The notes beneath the pieces are model-generated. The model made no database searches. It was given only the letters and a program-made list of their open reading frames with translations, and had not been told where the DNA came from. A program made the translations under genes and the position numbers. A stretch of DNA of 64,000 nucleotides from Bactrocera neohumeralis (lineage: Eukaryota; Arthropoda; Insecta; Diptera; Tephritidae), in contig NC_065919.1 of NCBI RefSeq assembly GCF_024586455.1, forward strand, positions 17,726,017 to 17,790,016. Reading direction: 5' to 3'. Shown in pieces: positions 11,516 to 23,483 of this stretch (its first letter is position 1; each line of letters opens with the position of its first letter).

Positions 11516-13440
11516 AACGAAACCGCTATAGACTAGTGCCATTTTTTGAGTTCACAGTAGACGCACCAAAATGTTATTTTTATGACAAACCCCGTTTGAA
11601 TGATGGCGTGGAGTGCTGACCGATTAAAGAACAATAAATACGTAATTGTGGGGTTCAGTGCCATAAACGTGAGGTATTTCAATTATATAAAAATAACCAT
11701 CTAAATAAATTGATATGCCGTTTTTAATTTTCTCGCTTGAAAATCGTTGAAAGTGGCGAAAACTCCGGCACTAATACAAATTAAATTTGAGTCATTAAAT
11801 TATCATTTTCAAGGGGTTGAAACCTACTCACGCATTTCACAAGGGTAATGTACGTGAAATATTGCAGAAACTTTTGCATCATTACCTACAAGTGCTTAAC
11901 ATTCCTAATCCTTGAGACGAAAACAACAAATCCGCACACAGCAGACGTAACACGCACGCCAAGCCAAAGCAAAGCAGATGACCAACAGATATGAATAGTG
12001 TGAACCGCAAAATGGTCCATCAAGATAATAAGTTGGTCGGTAACACGCAATTACTTGGGTCAAGCATAAGTCAAATGGGTGGACGGATTGGCAATGGAGG
12101 CAAATATAGTTTGTGTGCTGCATAAGTATGCTATATATATAATTTGTGTATATATGTGTGTGTATGTTCGACCGTTTCCTGTTATAAGTTTTCATTTGGC
12201 AGGCAGGATGCGAAGGCACATCCCATAGTTTTGGGCAAAATCAATAACCTCATTACGTCAACAAACGAATAAATCACAAAATAGCCAAAAGGCCAGGCGT
12301 TTGCACACACACACATACACACACAAATATATATGTATACATATGTATGTATATATGTATATGTAGACACTGCGAAATATTCCGTTTAACCAGGCCGCAG
12401 GCGAACGTAAAATGAATAGTAGCCAATGTTTGGTCGAGTCAAATATGCGAATGATGCTATTGACGCCTGTACGTGAGACAAATTTAATACCAGCGAACAG
12501 CGAAACGTGCATACGAAGTAAACGACAGCAATGGCAGACCAGTGGGCGAGCGTTGTCAGTGCGGATGGATCACTAGAGGAGATCTTAACGCTTGATTTAT
12601 ACTCGAACTCGACAAAATGTAGATAACAATAAGCATGTATGTGTGATACGTTTGGTTTTTACACACCTTCTACCATACATATGTATTACTTACATGAACA
12701 CACACACACACATTAAACAAATACAGCCAGCTTGTGGGACTCAAGCGTTTGTGTGAAGAATTCGTTGGCTTTGAGCAATTTTCGAATTCGTCTTCATATG
12801 CTGCATGTGTATGTGTGTTAGCATGTCCACTATTATTGTTGTTGTATGGCTGAGTTTATAGCGTTGGGCGACAAATAAGTGTTTGTGTTTAGCAGCCATG
12901 CCTTGCAATAAGTCGACTCCTTTTTGTATACCGTTGTTATACCTCAATCCAGCCGAAAAGTGTTTAAGTTGATTGCCAAGGCAAGCAAAAGGTTGCATGC
13001 AATTTGTCAATAAGCAAAATCATTTAAATGAAAGCTTTTTTGTTGCGCCACCAGGCAGTGAGTGATTGGCATAATGGTTAGGCAGCTTAGAGCCTGCAAT
13101 GCTAAGGTTCAAGCAAAATTAAAGTTTCAAAGGACGTTGAAACAAAAGTGTAGGCATGGCAACCAAATTAAGAAACGAAATTAAATACGAAATAAAATTA
13201 AGGTAAACGACCGTTGATTGTGATGTAATCGAACTGCAAAATGGCCACAAAAAATCAACAATGCTTTATTGTATGACCGATACAATGTTGTTATTGATAA
13301 CATAATGTGTAATGGCGGTTAAAACGGCTAACTTAATTGTGTTGCAATTAAGTTCGTAAGAGCAAAATTAGGTAATTGACCATTAACGATTAATTAGCGT
13401 AAAATGAGTGGCGATTTTCCTCCGATATTTTGATTATATA
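11516..13440. other. No gene seen; microsatellite-rich
   Basis: Holds CA/TA-rich tracts at 12130-12170, 12302-12365 and 12700-12712. Overlapping frames on the minus strand at 11905-12512 translate to low-complexity tyrosine/isoleucine runs from those tracts and are not genes. Confidence 0.5.
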
Positions 13441-14137
13441 TCAGGTTGTCAAATATTTCCCTTTCGCTTTTTTGCTCTTTATTCAATGCTTTATAAAAAG
13501 TGTTACAGTGATCGGATTTATCTCAAATGTGCGCCGTTTCTTCGAAAATCTGTTTCCATCTAGACGGCAACTTCATAACACCCCCCTTGTAGAAGCCCTA
13601 CTTCTTATTTGCGAAAAACTCGGACAGCCACTTTTCACAAGCCTCTTTTGAGTTCAACTTTACACCAACAAGGGCGTTCGTCATGGACAGGAACAGGTAG
13701 TAGTCACTTGGCGCTATGTCCCGGCTATATGTTGGATGCGATAAAACCTCCTATCCGAGCTCCCGTAGCTTTTGACGAGTCATCAACGAAGTGTGTGGTT
13801 TGGCGTTGTACTGGTGGCACACTACACCCTTCCTGTTGGCCATTTCTGGACGCTTCTGGCCGATCGCCTGTCTCAAGCGGTCCAGCTGTTCGCAATAGAT
13901 GGTAGAATTAAGCGGCTGGCCATGGGGTAGCTTATAGTGGATGATTCGCTTCCAATCCCACCAAACACACAGCAAAATCTCCTGGCCCTCAATCCCGGCT
14001 TGGCCACTGTTTGGGACGTCAAAACCTTTCTAAGATGTACAAGTATAGTATTGTCAGATTCGAGCTCTGTAGCGCTTTATACATAGCCTCGGAATTCAAA
14101 GGACAAAAAGACGGAAGGGAGATATTTGACAACCTAA
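13441..14137 (-). mobile_element. Mariner group C element, internally deleted, both ends intact
   Basis: A 697-bp element bounded by TA on both sides (13439-13440 and 14138-14139). Its inverted ends are 'tcaggttgtcaaatatttcc' at the left and, read inward from the right, 'ttaggttgtcaaatatctcc'. The minus strand codes for LLCVWWDWKRIIHY, LNSTIYCEQLDRL, RKGVVCHQYNAKPHTSLM and TRQKLRELG. The second catalytic aspartate has become tyrosine (HQYN for HQDN). The N-terminal half, including the helix-turn-helix and the GDEKW block with the first catalytic D, is deleted: the text jumps from 'tttgggacg' (about 14020) to 5' untranslated sequence. A dead derivative that still carries cis ends. Confidence 0.9.
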
Positions 14138-14617
14138 TATATTATTGTAATTTACCATAAATAAAATCAAAAAGTTTTCAGAAAATTTATTTTCTCGACG
14201 TCTATTTAAAAAACACATGTAAAATAGTAGTGCTCAAAGGATTGCTCATCTGAAGCTTTAATATTTTCTTGACTTGCTGTAAGTTTGTGGATATCATCCC
14301 AAAAGAATTTCAGAATGAATGAAATCAAATTCTAATCTTCTAACATAAACCTTCTTCTAGTAAGTTGGTTCTAATTCGAACGGAGCAAGTGATAATGAGA
14401 AGTGGCAAGATCTTTCTGTTCGCAAATTTCTGGCTTTTTTTCGGCAATTGCTTTTTTAATTTGATGAGTTTCTGTCAGCAGCCTTTCTCACTAATGGTAT
14501 CACTCGGTTTTAGGGGGTCATAATACAGAACGCCCACACGCCTTACCGCCATGCATATATATGTATGTATATATATATCGCGTTGATTTAGCTGATTGGA
14601 CAGGCTGACGATGCTGA
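14138..14617. other. No gene seen
   Basis: AT-rich spacer with a short TA-rich microsatellite at 14556-14580. Nothing else recognised. Confidence 0.5.
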
Positions 14618-15690
14618 CTTTTTATACACTCGCAACAAAGTTGCTAAGGAGAGTATTATAGTTTTGTTCACATAACGGTTGTTTGTAAGTCCTAAAACTA
14701 AAAGAGTCAGATATAGGGTTATATATACCAAAGTGATCAGGGTGACGAGTAGAGTTGAAATCCGGATGTCTGTCCGTCCGTCTGTTCGTCCGTCCGTCCG
14801 TGCAAGCTGTAACTTGAGTAAAAATTGAGATATCATGATGAAACTTGGTACACGTATTTCTTGGCTCCATGAGAAGGTTAAGTTCGAAGATGGGTAAAAT
14901 CGGCCTACTGCCACGCCCACAAAATGGCGAAAACCGAAAACCTATAAAGTGTCATAACTAAGCCATAAATAAAGATATTAAAATGAAATTTGGCACAAAG
15001 GATCACATTAAGGAGGGGCATATTTGGACGTAATTTTTTTGGAAAGGGGGCGTGGCCCGGCCCCTACTTAGTTTTTTGTACATATCTCGGAAACTACTAT
15101 AGCTATGTCAATTAAACTCTATAGAGTCGTTTCCTTCAGGCATTTCCAAATACAGTTCAAAAATGGAAGAAATCGGATAATAACCACGCCCACCTCCCAT
15201 ACAAAGGTTATGTTCAAAATCACTAAAAGTGCGTTAACCGACTAACAAAAAACGTCAAAAACACTAAATTTTACGGAAGAAATGGCAGAAGGAAACTGCA
15301 CCCAGGCTTTTTTTAAAAATTGAAAATGGGCGTGGCGTCGCCCACTTATGGACCAAAAACCATATCTCAGGAACTAATAAACCGATTTCAATGAAATTCG
15401 GTATATAATATTTTCTTAACACCCAGATGACATGCACGAAATATGGGTGAAATCGGTTGACAACTACGCCTTCTTCCAATATAACGCTATTTGGAATTCC
15501 ATCTGATGCCTTCTCTGTATAATATAATGTATACATTCGGAACCAATGATGATAGCGGAATAAAACTTTACACAAACACGGTATTTGAAAAATATGTAAA
15601 TGACGTATAATGAAATCTCGGTTATCACTTTATCATGCGAGAATATAAAATGTTAGGTGACACCCGAACTTAGCCCTTCCTTACTTGTTG
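14618..15690 (-). repeat. Long GTCY-core dispersed repeat (family L), near-complete copy
   Basis: It matches 25459-26165 in opposite orientation. On the + strand it runs from a terminal hairpin region ('actcgcaacaaagttgctaa', where GCAAC pairs with GTTGC), through a (GTCY)n tract at 14768-14801, several 'ccacgcccac' phrases, and ends in a degenerate palindrome 'gttaggtgacacccgaac' near 15652-15669, then 'ttagcccttccttac'. It has no coding capacity. A GTCY protomicrosatellite with terminal stem-loops recalls the dipteran mini-me/DINE-1 (Helentron-derived) class. That placement is inference, since mini-me consensus sequences could not be compared here. Confidence 0.7.
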
Positions 15691-17454
15691 CATTTAGGTT
15701 TGTCAAAATCGTCTTTCGTCGTTGCAATATCGTCATTCAGCAGCTCTTGGCTTCAATTCATATATGCTTGATTTTGTATATATACGACTGTTTTGAAACG
15801 TTTTAATATGGCTGTTTAGGTTACTCCGAATTATTCTGTGATACAACGAATTACGATGACTTTCGGTTAAGGTTTTCTTCATATTAAAGTATTGAGGATT
15901 AGCTATTTGTATGAAAATACATGTACACACACTAAAATATACGTCCAAGGAAGAGAAGAAAAAGGTGAAAAAGGAAATCCATTTTCAAATTTTAGACGCT
16001 CCAAATATCTTAGCTACGAACTGGGAATTAAGCCTTTAACCAATGCCATAATTTTAGGCATAAAAGTTAGTGACTACTTTTCGATGAGGAACAACTACTT
16101 TGACGCAATGAAATCTAAACTGTCATTAAAACTAACTTATGTTGAAAACCAACTATAAAAATCAATATGAAGTCAATGAAATATAACAGTTATTGTAAAG
16201 ACGATAAAAGCCATGGGCTAAGGCATTAATGCTATCACAATTATATTTTACTAAAACTGCTTGTTCATGTTGGGTTAAGCTGCTGAATATGAACCCTTGT
16301 GTGTTGCACAGAGTAATTCTAATAAATTGTATTAACGATTGCTCTTTTTTGACATCACACCATTTTCGCCATTTTATTATATAGTTTTCAATTCTTTTTC
16401 ACTGTAAAATTTTACCAATTTACACGGAAACTACACTAAAGTTGCTTTTCGTGTTTTTCCTCCCTCTCTCTCCATATATATGTATATACATAAGTATGTA
16501 AATAATCTAAATTTTTCAACAATGCAGTTCGTGCACTCAACAGTTTTCGATACGTAAAATAACAAACAAAAATTCCCCGAAAAACAAAATGGCCTCTAAC
16601 ATGCATACAAGCACACAAATTGTAACTTGCAATAGCATAGAAATGCAGTTAACTCAACGCGCCAGCGAGGCACGTAAAGGCATATGTTTTCGCTCAACCC
16701 AGAAATATAAAATCTATACACATACACACACATACATATACGTGCATGCATGCATACAATTTGGCTTGCGTTTTATTTGAGTTCCCTATTCCGTGTTTAT
16801 TTTTATAAGGAATCATGGAAAATAGAGCAACTAGCAGCTTTATGCCACAAGCTAGCGGCAACCTCATGCCCCACATCCACTTACCCGCCACTTGTCCCAC
16901 TTAGCAAAGCTTTTTACCCGTTTCGCGTGCGTGAAAATATTGCAGCCATGTGCCCAGTGCATACAAATTCCACAAATTGAGTATGTTCGCCTTTATGCCA
17001 TGTTATTCCACGACGACTAGGCATATACTGAAACTATGTACTATATATAGCCACGCATATCGGCGCAATTGCATTTTGCCGACATTTAAATGCTTTGCCT
17101 TGTATGCCATTTTATGTGTTTTCAATAACCGTTAAGGGGATTCGAGCATTGATATTTTTTAAAATTGTGTAACGCTAGCCTGTGCTACACATAAAATGAA
17201 ATAAGAGTGATTTTTAAGTTTTCTACTATTTTCCGCCCACTTTCGGCGATTGCTGCAACAGCAGCAATAACAAAATCATATTTTCTATGCAGTTATGTTG
17301 TATTTGTTGTGACTATTATTTCGTGACTAAAGGTGGACATTTACTTTGGTGTTTTGTATGCAAGCTAGGGGGATGATACATGGCGTATACGTAACGCGAT
17401 TTAGTAATGATCAATACGTTTGAAATCATAAAGAAATGTAATAATACGTGTATA
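15691..17454. other. No gene seen
   Basis: Frames up to 88 codons (15892-16158) lack recognisable motifs, and 16436-16980 has overlapping frames on both strands across a CA-rich tract. An isolated 'ttaagggga' at 17133 resembles a MITE end but has no partner. Confidence 0.45.
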
Positions 17455-18066
17455 TTTTTATGTATACCTACACTTGAAACGAAAAAATGTTAATTTTGGT
17501 TGTATCGTAGCTATAATACCAGCCACATATGTATATAAAAGATTATATACAAGAACTTGCTTTTGATCAGTCGTTTTGTATGGCAACTGCATGCTATAGT
17601 AGTCCGATCTTAATAGTTTCTTCGGAGATTGCACCAATGTCTTAAACAATGATCCATGCCAAATTTCATTAAGATATTTGGTCAAATAAAAAAGTTTTTC
17701 ATGCAAACACTTCATTCCGATCGTTCAGTTTGTATGGCAGCTCTATGCTATAGAGGTCTGACCTGAACAATTTCTTCGGAGATTGCATCGTTACCGTAGG
17801 TAATAATTTATACAAAATTTCGTGAAGATATCTCGTTAAGTGAAAAAGTTTTTCATACAAGCACTTGATGCTGATCGTTCAGTTTGTATGGCACCTGTAT
17901 GCCATAGAGGTCTGAAAGCAGCGATTGTGACAAGAAAGCAATCTATTGCAGAGAAAAGCACGTGTGCGAAATTTCAGATCCATATCTCAAAAATTGAGGG
18001 ACTTGCTCGCGTATATACAAACAGATGAACAGGTCTTTATAAAATCAGTTAGTTATGTTGATCATT

Positions 18067-18091
<25 letters not shown>
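18067..18091. repeat. (TA)n microsatellite inside the hairpin-family repeat
   Basis: About twelve TA units. The same site in the 38966-39475 copy reads only 'catttatatgtata', so the tract has expanded here. Confidence 0.9.
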
Positions 18092-18098
<7 letters not shown>

Positions 18099-18278
18099 CT
18101 ACTGTGCTCAAATTGAATGGTGAATTTTGTTCATTTTATCTCCTTCAAAGTAATTCCCTCCCGCTGCAATACACTTATGCCAACGAGTTTTTCAGTAATC
18201 GTAGCACTTGGAAAAATCCTCCGTCGTGATCAGATCAGAGACTTCTTCAAAAATTCAATTTCAATTTGATCACAGTAG
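18099..18278 (-). mobile_element. 180-bp mariner group A derivative nested in the hairpin-family repeat
   Basis: The insert lies between TA dinucleotides (18097-18098 and 18279-18280). Its inverted ends read 'ctactgtgctcaaattgaat' from the left and 'ctactgtgatcaaattgaaa' from the right. Between them the minus strand still encodes the mariner transposase C-terminus: SDLITTEDFSKCYDY (about 18235-18190) and TRWHKCIAAGGNYFEGDKM (about 18185-18130). All catalytic residues are gone. The host repeat resumes cleanly on both sides. The ends match those of the group A copy starting at 8022. Confidence 0.9.
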
Positions 18279-18365
18279 TATATTATAAAGGTATCCAAAG
18301 CGTCTTTATGAATGTTACAAATCGTGTCATACTTAACATTCCCTGTTCAGGGTATAAAAACAACT

Positions 18366-19329
18366 TCCATGAGCACTTTAAATTGAGCTAATAAGAATAT
18401 TTATTTTTACATTTTTCTCCGCTTCACTACCCATATCTCTTCTAGAAAAAATTTTTTAAACTTTTTGATGAATTTAAAATCATATTTATTTAATTTACAA
18501 TTGAATATCCTCAAATGCTGGCAGCGAAATTTAATTAAGCCACCAGTATGCGCATGTGAAAAGCAATGTTAACACCAATCAAGAACTACCCCAAATGCCC
18601 CAACGATCGGTTAATGATAAAAAAAAACCTACAAACAATTCGATTTTAATCAGCGGCATCAAACGGTCATTTATTACAATCACTTTAATAGCCGGTTATG
18701 TAAGCGGAAATTAAACCCTTTTTTGTTGTGAGCAAACAGTGCGCTTCCTGTGCGTGTGTCTATGAAAAGCTGGTGCTACTCGAGGCCAGTTGGCACAGGT
18801 AATGCCGGAAGAGTGTGTGTGTATGTATTATATATCGTATTGAGTTTTTTTTACTATTGTACAAGCAATTCACTACAATTTTCAAATTAAATGAATGATA
18901 GTGAGTGCTTTGGTCGAGTTTCTGGTTGATTTTTTGGTTGGCTTATCAGCACACCATTTGTCGGTGTGCTGTCGGAAGTAATATGGTACGCCGTAAACTT
19001 TTCGAAATTTCATTAAAATTGTAGTGTTGTAATATATGTACAATATTAAAATATATATATATATATATATGCACGGTGTCCCAAAAATAAGCGAACATTT
19101 TGAATTTATAATATACAATACATAAGATATCATCTTTGAAAGTTTGTTTTGTACTCAAATTTCATTAAGCTTAATACAAAGTTTGGAAGGATCAACCAGC
19201 GCAGTCATAGTTTTTTATGCTATTTGATGGAATGTTCTTCAAATAGCTGATGGGTGGTGTATGTCTGAATTCATCATAAAATACTCCTTACATCTAATTT
19301 TTAGCTTTGGAAATAGAAATGATGACAGA
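18366..19329. other. No gene seen; (AT)n and a lone terminal-repeat-like motif
   Basis: Holds (AT)10 at 19050-19070, directly followed by 'cacggtgtcccaaaaataag', which resembles a Tc1/mariner end but has no inverted partner nearby. Frames of 70-83 codons on the minus strand run through the microsatellite. Confidence 0.45.
19050..19070. repeat. (AT)10 microsatellite
   Basis: Ten uninterrupted AT units. Confidence 0.95.
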
Positions 19330-20571
19330 TCAGCGAATACGAGTCTAGGATAGCTGAAACCACTGCGGGGAGAGACCAATTCATCTCGGTACTACGAAGG
19401 GCGGTCCAAGGGTGCAGTTCTATCTATCCCTGTACAATGGAGCCTAGTAGTAGACGAAGCCCTTGAGTTACTCAAAAACAGTGGGATTCTGTACCAAAGA
19501 TACGCCGATGATATTGTTAAAATAGCACGAGGTAAATTTGAGAATACTATCTGCGACATAGCCCTAAGGGGCTTAAGTCTAGCAAAAGGATGGTATACTT
19601 AATACGAAAAGATTAACATCTACCCTTCAAAAATAACCGCTGTAACTTTCACAAAGCGAATATCTCCTCCGGGCTTGAATACCCTAAAACTTAGTGGAAG
19701 GACGTTGGAGGTGACTAAAGAGATTAAATTCCTAGGCCTCATATTTGACTCCATCTTACGGTGGAATAGGCATGTGGAATAAACATTGTACAGAGCCACC
19801 AAGGCACTCGTGATATGCAGACGCCTAGCTGCTAAATTCTGGGGCCACAAGCCAGGTATCATCAGGTGGTGCATACAATGATTGTAAGGCCTATTCTCGC
19901 TTATGGAACGGTTGCTCGGGCATCAAAGGCAACGCAGTATTGACTAGGCGTTCAGATCACTGGCCCTTCTTACACAACACGGCGTTACGAAGACGGTAAA
20001 TTTCACAAAAAAAGTTGAAGTTACTTTCTGCAGTAAGGCGGAGTGAAGTCATTCCACATTCGACCTCCTACTGAGGGGCAACAAGATCCAGTGGTACACC
20101 GACGGCTCGAAAATACCGCAAGACATTGGAGTGGACATTGCAGGACAGCATACCAAACTATCCCTACCAATAGGATGTCTTCTGAGCATATTTCAAGCAG
20201 AAGTCTTTGCTAAAAGTCAGTCTGCAGGAATCAATCTCCAACTAACTAACTAACGCAACCAGCGTATCGCTATATTAAGCGATAGTCACGGGCCATTAAA
20301 AGCAATCTCTATTAGTGGAGGAGTGTATAGGAAGGCTGAACCGCCTATCAGTTTGCAATTGAGTACACTTGATATGCGTGCCGGTGCACAAAGGGGTAGA
20401 AGGTAATGAGCTGGGCGACGAACTAACCCGCCCTGCGGCAGCGTTTAGAATGATAGAGCGCATACTAAGCACTAATGATTATTTTGATGTGATATTTGGC
20501 ACAGATGTTACTGATGATTATACCAAACTAGAAAAAAATATATCAACGAATGTGTTTTCAAGCGAAATATA
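19330..20571 (+). mobile_element. Non-LTR retrotransposon relic with RT YADD box and RNase H (LOA/R1/I-like)
   Basis: The + strand reads KGAVLSIPVQWSLVVDEALE then QRYADDIVKIARG. The YADD catalytic box at 19501-19512 is intact. After a stop come TFTKRISPP, LKLSGRTLEV, EIKFLGLIFDSILRWNRHVE and ATKALVICRRLAAKFWG (19630-19840), the usual RT thumb order of this group. From about 20060 an RNase H domain follows: IQWYTDGSK (DGS at 20101-20109), FQAEVFAK and ILSDSHGPLKAI supply the acidic positions, and VPVHKGVEGNELGDELTRPA (20379-20438) is the conserved RNase H tail. The 5' half (endonuclease, RT fingers) is absent. Several stops and frameshifts occur. A mariner sits directly at its 3' side. Confidence 0.85.
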
Positions 20572-21315
20572 CTAGGTCTGTCGGAAAAGAAACAGGACTG
20601 TTAAAAAAAAAACAACAAAAAATTTATATTTTTCAATAGTTAAATTTTTTTATTCAAAGTAGTTCCCTTGTGCTTCGATACAGCGTTTAGCTCGGTCAAT
20701 TAGCATTTCAAATGAGTGTTTAAGGTCATTTAAGGCCGATGACACGGCGCGTTATCGTGCAACAGGCGCCAGGACCCTGCCTCACGGTATTGTGGTCGAG
20801 CACGACGAATGCGTGACAAAAGACGCTTCATAACACCAAGGTAAAACACAGCATTAATCGTTTGGCCAGGTGGGACGAACTCCCGGTGTACAATACCCTC
20901 GGAATCGTAAAAACAAATCAGCATTGTCTTTATTTTTGATTTCTGAAGACGACCGACTTCTGATCGTCACAGAGGTCCTCACGACCTTCTTGGAATCGCT
21001 TAAACCACTCATGCACATTACTACGGGATAGGCACTGATCACCATAAACTTTTTTCATCATTTGAAATGTTTCAGTAAACGTTTTCCCAAGTTTAAAACA
21101 AAATTTAATATTTGCTCTTTGCATTTTACGACCGATGACCAAAAGCTGCTGCCACTTTTTGATCGATAACATCGATTGTAGTTATCCAATTGTCTTAAAA
21201 TTTTTGCGAAATGTCAACAAGAGATCAAACTTTTTATTTCATATACCCACCAATAGGTGGCGCCACCAGAAACAGTTATATTTAAAAAGTTCTGTTTCTT
21301 TTGCGACAGACCTTG
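20572..21315 (-). mobile_element. Mariner group B element, internally deleted, both ends intact
   Basis: A 744-bp element bounded by TA (20570-20571 and 21316-21317). Its inverted ends read 'ctaggtctgtcggaaaagaa' from the left and 'caaggtctgtcgcaaaagaa' from the right. The minus strand encodes the transposase N-terminus, MQRANIKFCFKLGKTFTETF then SRSNVHEWFKRFQEGREDLC (about 21123-20975), typical of the mariner helix-turn-helix. A jump removes the first catalytic block and leads to LICFYDSEGIVHREFVPPGQ (20921-20862) and WRLLHDNAPCHR with the second catalytic D (about 20770-20735). The last third is deleted, with a frameshift near the jump. A second copy in opposite orientation starts at 63702. 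Confidence 0.9.
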
Positions 21316-21399
21316 TAAATTAAAAGTCTTACTATCTTTTGTCCATAGTAGTATGTAGTTAGAAAGATAGAGCCTTTTTCGAGCTTTCGCGAGACTAAC

Positions 21400-21450
21400 C
21401 ACTTTACCAACTTCGTGGAAAATTTACTATACCCTGTTCAGGGTATAAGA
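21400..21450 (+). repeat. Solo 3' hairpin end of the hairpin-family repeat
   Basis: The text 'cttcgtggaaaatttactat' leads into a perfect stem TATACCCTG (21428-21436), loop TT, CAGGGTATA (21439-21447). The same phrase closes the copies at 18365 and 39475. No module precedes it, so it is an isolated terminus. Confidence 0.7.
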
Positions 21451-23483
21451 AAGCAGGAAAGTTCGTTTCTTAATTCAGCCGACTTTATTTAAAAACTTTG
21501 CAAGGAAAAAATCATAATACGATTAAAGTAGACAGTCATGTTAATAAATACCAAACGCATTATAATAAAAAAAAATTGCTTTCATGTTTGTGTCGCAATG
21601 CTTCTCCAATTATTTACGTAAGTGTATTAATGTCAAGAAATAAAATTGAAAGCAATAAAAAGGCAAGAAAATCACAGCTTTGACTGACAGCCAGCACGCC
21701 ATATTGAAGAAGTAAATTAAATTTGAAAGCGAAAAAATTTGCCCTTGCTAACATGTGGGCGACAGTGTGTACATATGTGTATGGGTGGCTGTATGCGCGC
21801 TTAAGCAGCTTGTCATTTAATTTAAGGCAACAGCGTGCTCAAATAAATACGAAGAAAAACGAAATTGAAGCGGAACTCCTAAAAATAATTTACAATAGCA
21901 CAGCACACACTGCCACATAGCCGGCTACATAACGGCGCACACATACGCATGTGCTAAGTGAATCCGACATGCGGGCGTAACAAAGTAGACTTTATTATGC
22001 GCTCTGTTAGACAGCCAGGAAGCTGGCGGGCCGCACGACTGAAGTGTGCTTTGGTGGCCTTTGAAGAACGATGCTTGACAGTCATGCGCCCGCATCATCA
22101 TGCCTTTTAATGTTCTTTTATAGCCTCATTAAATTACACTTTATTGCTATAAAAAGTAAAATATTATGTGATAAAATGCCAAATACGACGACCAATAGGA
22201 CACTCGCACACAGACAAAGTTAGGTATGAATGTGTTCTCTCATATATGTGTGATTGCTTGTACGTCCATATGATGCGGATTTAAGGTCACCTGTGCCAGC
22301 AAATATACAAACCTATATATAGACGTAGCATGCCTTTAGGCGCAATCGAAAAGTTGTTGGCGTTACGCTTAGTCAGTGCGGTAATGCACGCGAAGGGCGC
22401 ACGCTTCGGCCGATTTACCGTATAAATATAGCTCGCGGCTAATAAAAGCGTCCATGCGATGGGTGACAAAGCGTGACAGGGTGGCCTGTATCATTGTGTG
22501 TGTGTGTGTGTGTGTTTGAACAGTTGACTCAAATAGTTGGCCCTCCTGCAGCTTCATAATACGGCACAGGTGTGCAAGTTAGCTTGTTGGCGGCATGATT
22601 GGGGGCAAACCGCCTAATTTTATTTTACGGCAAAAGGAAATGTTATTGGCATTTTATTTGATAAGAATGCCATAAACGACAAATGTGAGAGTTTTATTTA
22701 ATTTTGAATCAAAACATTTGATTTTTAAGAAGCGAACACAAGGTGAAAGCATACTCAGCAATTCGTGCTCAATATTTCGTTCGCTATTGGATGTGGCACC
22801 ATTCACTCTTAACCTAAATACTTTTTCTAAATATTTATTTAATAAACTCAAATAAGTCACTAATAATTTACCAAAATCATAAATCGATTTGTTCACTAAC
22901 TAAGTAGCTTCAAATAACAAAATTCATAATTGAAGCTAATAATAATAGTTCAGATATTAAAACAATAGCATATCGCCGAGGCATTACATAATTATTTAAA
23001 CCGGCTAAATATTTATTTAATTGCTAACACAAGCTTCGGAACATGTGCGAATGTAATAGCTATTTGTTATTTTATCCAAATTAACTGGATTTTGGAAATT
23101 TACATATGTAAACGCAAACGGTTAATATTATTCCCATAAACAAAAAAAAAGTTTAAATTTATTGAAACTCACAATGGCAGAGTACAATTCGAAAATATTC
23201 CATAAAATTATGATAAACTTGTAAGTATTTATACGCATACAACTAATTATGAAACTCGAAAGCTATTTTGGTTTACACTAAGCACTTTTGTACGCGTTTA
23301 ATTGCTATTGAATGCAAAACATTGCTTAACATTTAAATTAAGTGATGATCAAATATTTGTAAATTATGAACTTCCTTTATATATGTATATAGCGGGGCTA
23401 TGGGAAGTAATAACCGGATTCAAGCCATTTTTGACACACAGACATACTATTTTCAAAAGATGATTTCCTCCGGATTTCAAATA
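21451..23483. other. No gene seen
   Basis: AT-rich, with (TG)n at 22495-22515. Frames up to 80 codons have no recognisable features. No paired terminal repeats noticed. Confidence 0.5.
22495..22515. repeat. (TG)10 microsatellite
   Basis: About ten TG units ending in TT. Confidence 0.95.

Larger units (their letters stand above)
17455..18365 (+). repeat. Hairpin-family repeat with three ~154-bp modules, interrupted by a mariner derivative
   Basis: Module starts ('gatcagtcgttttgta', then 'gatcgttcagtttgta', then 'gatcgttcagtttgta'-like) lie at 17564, 17719 and 17873, a spacing of 155 and 154 bp. The third module leads into 'tatatacaaacagatgaaca', a decayed GTCY-type tract, then 'gttgatcatttata' and a (TA)n run. 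At 18099 a 180-bp mariner derivative intervenes. After it the family text resumes ('aggtatccaaagcgtctt') and ends in the hairpin CCCTG-TT-CAGGG at 18341-18352 followed by TATAA. No coding capacity. Confidence 0.8.

Noticed and set aside
12182..12512. Overlapping minus-strand frames of 62 and 84 codons
   Set aside because: They run through a TA/CA microsatellite and give low-complexity products.
13060..13122. tRNA-like text ('ggcataatggttaggcagc' ... 'aaggttcaagc')
   Set aside because: The anticodon arm would need an 11-base loop, no acceptor stem pairs, and the T arm is incomplete. At best a pseudo-tRNA or SINE trace; not annotated.
17133..17142. Possible MITE end 'ttaagggga', and a similar 'cccccttaag' at about 26203
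   Set aside because: Neither has an inverted partner within 2 kb, and both differ from the 61108 unit after the first bases.
17455..18030. Regular ~154-bp spacing considered as a CRISPR-like or satellite array
   Set aside because: The units are long and contiguous with no short repeat/spacer pattern, and only three occur; it is a dispersed repeat with internal modules.
19073..19100. 'cacggtgtcccaaaaataag' resembling a Tc1/mariner terminal repeat
   Set aside because: No inverted partner and no transposase remnant nearby.
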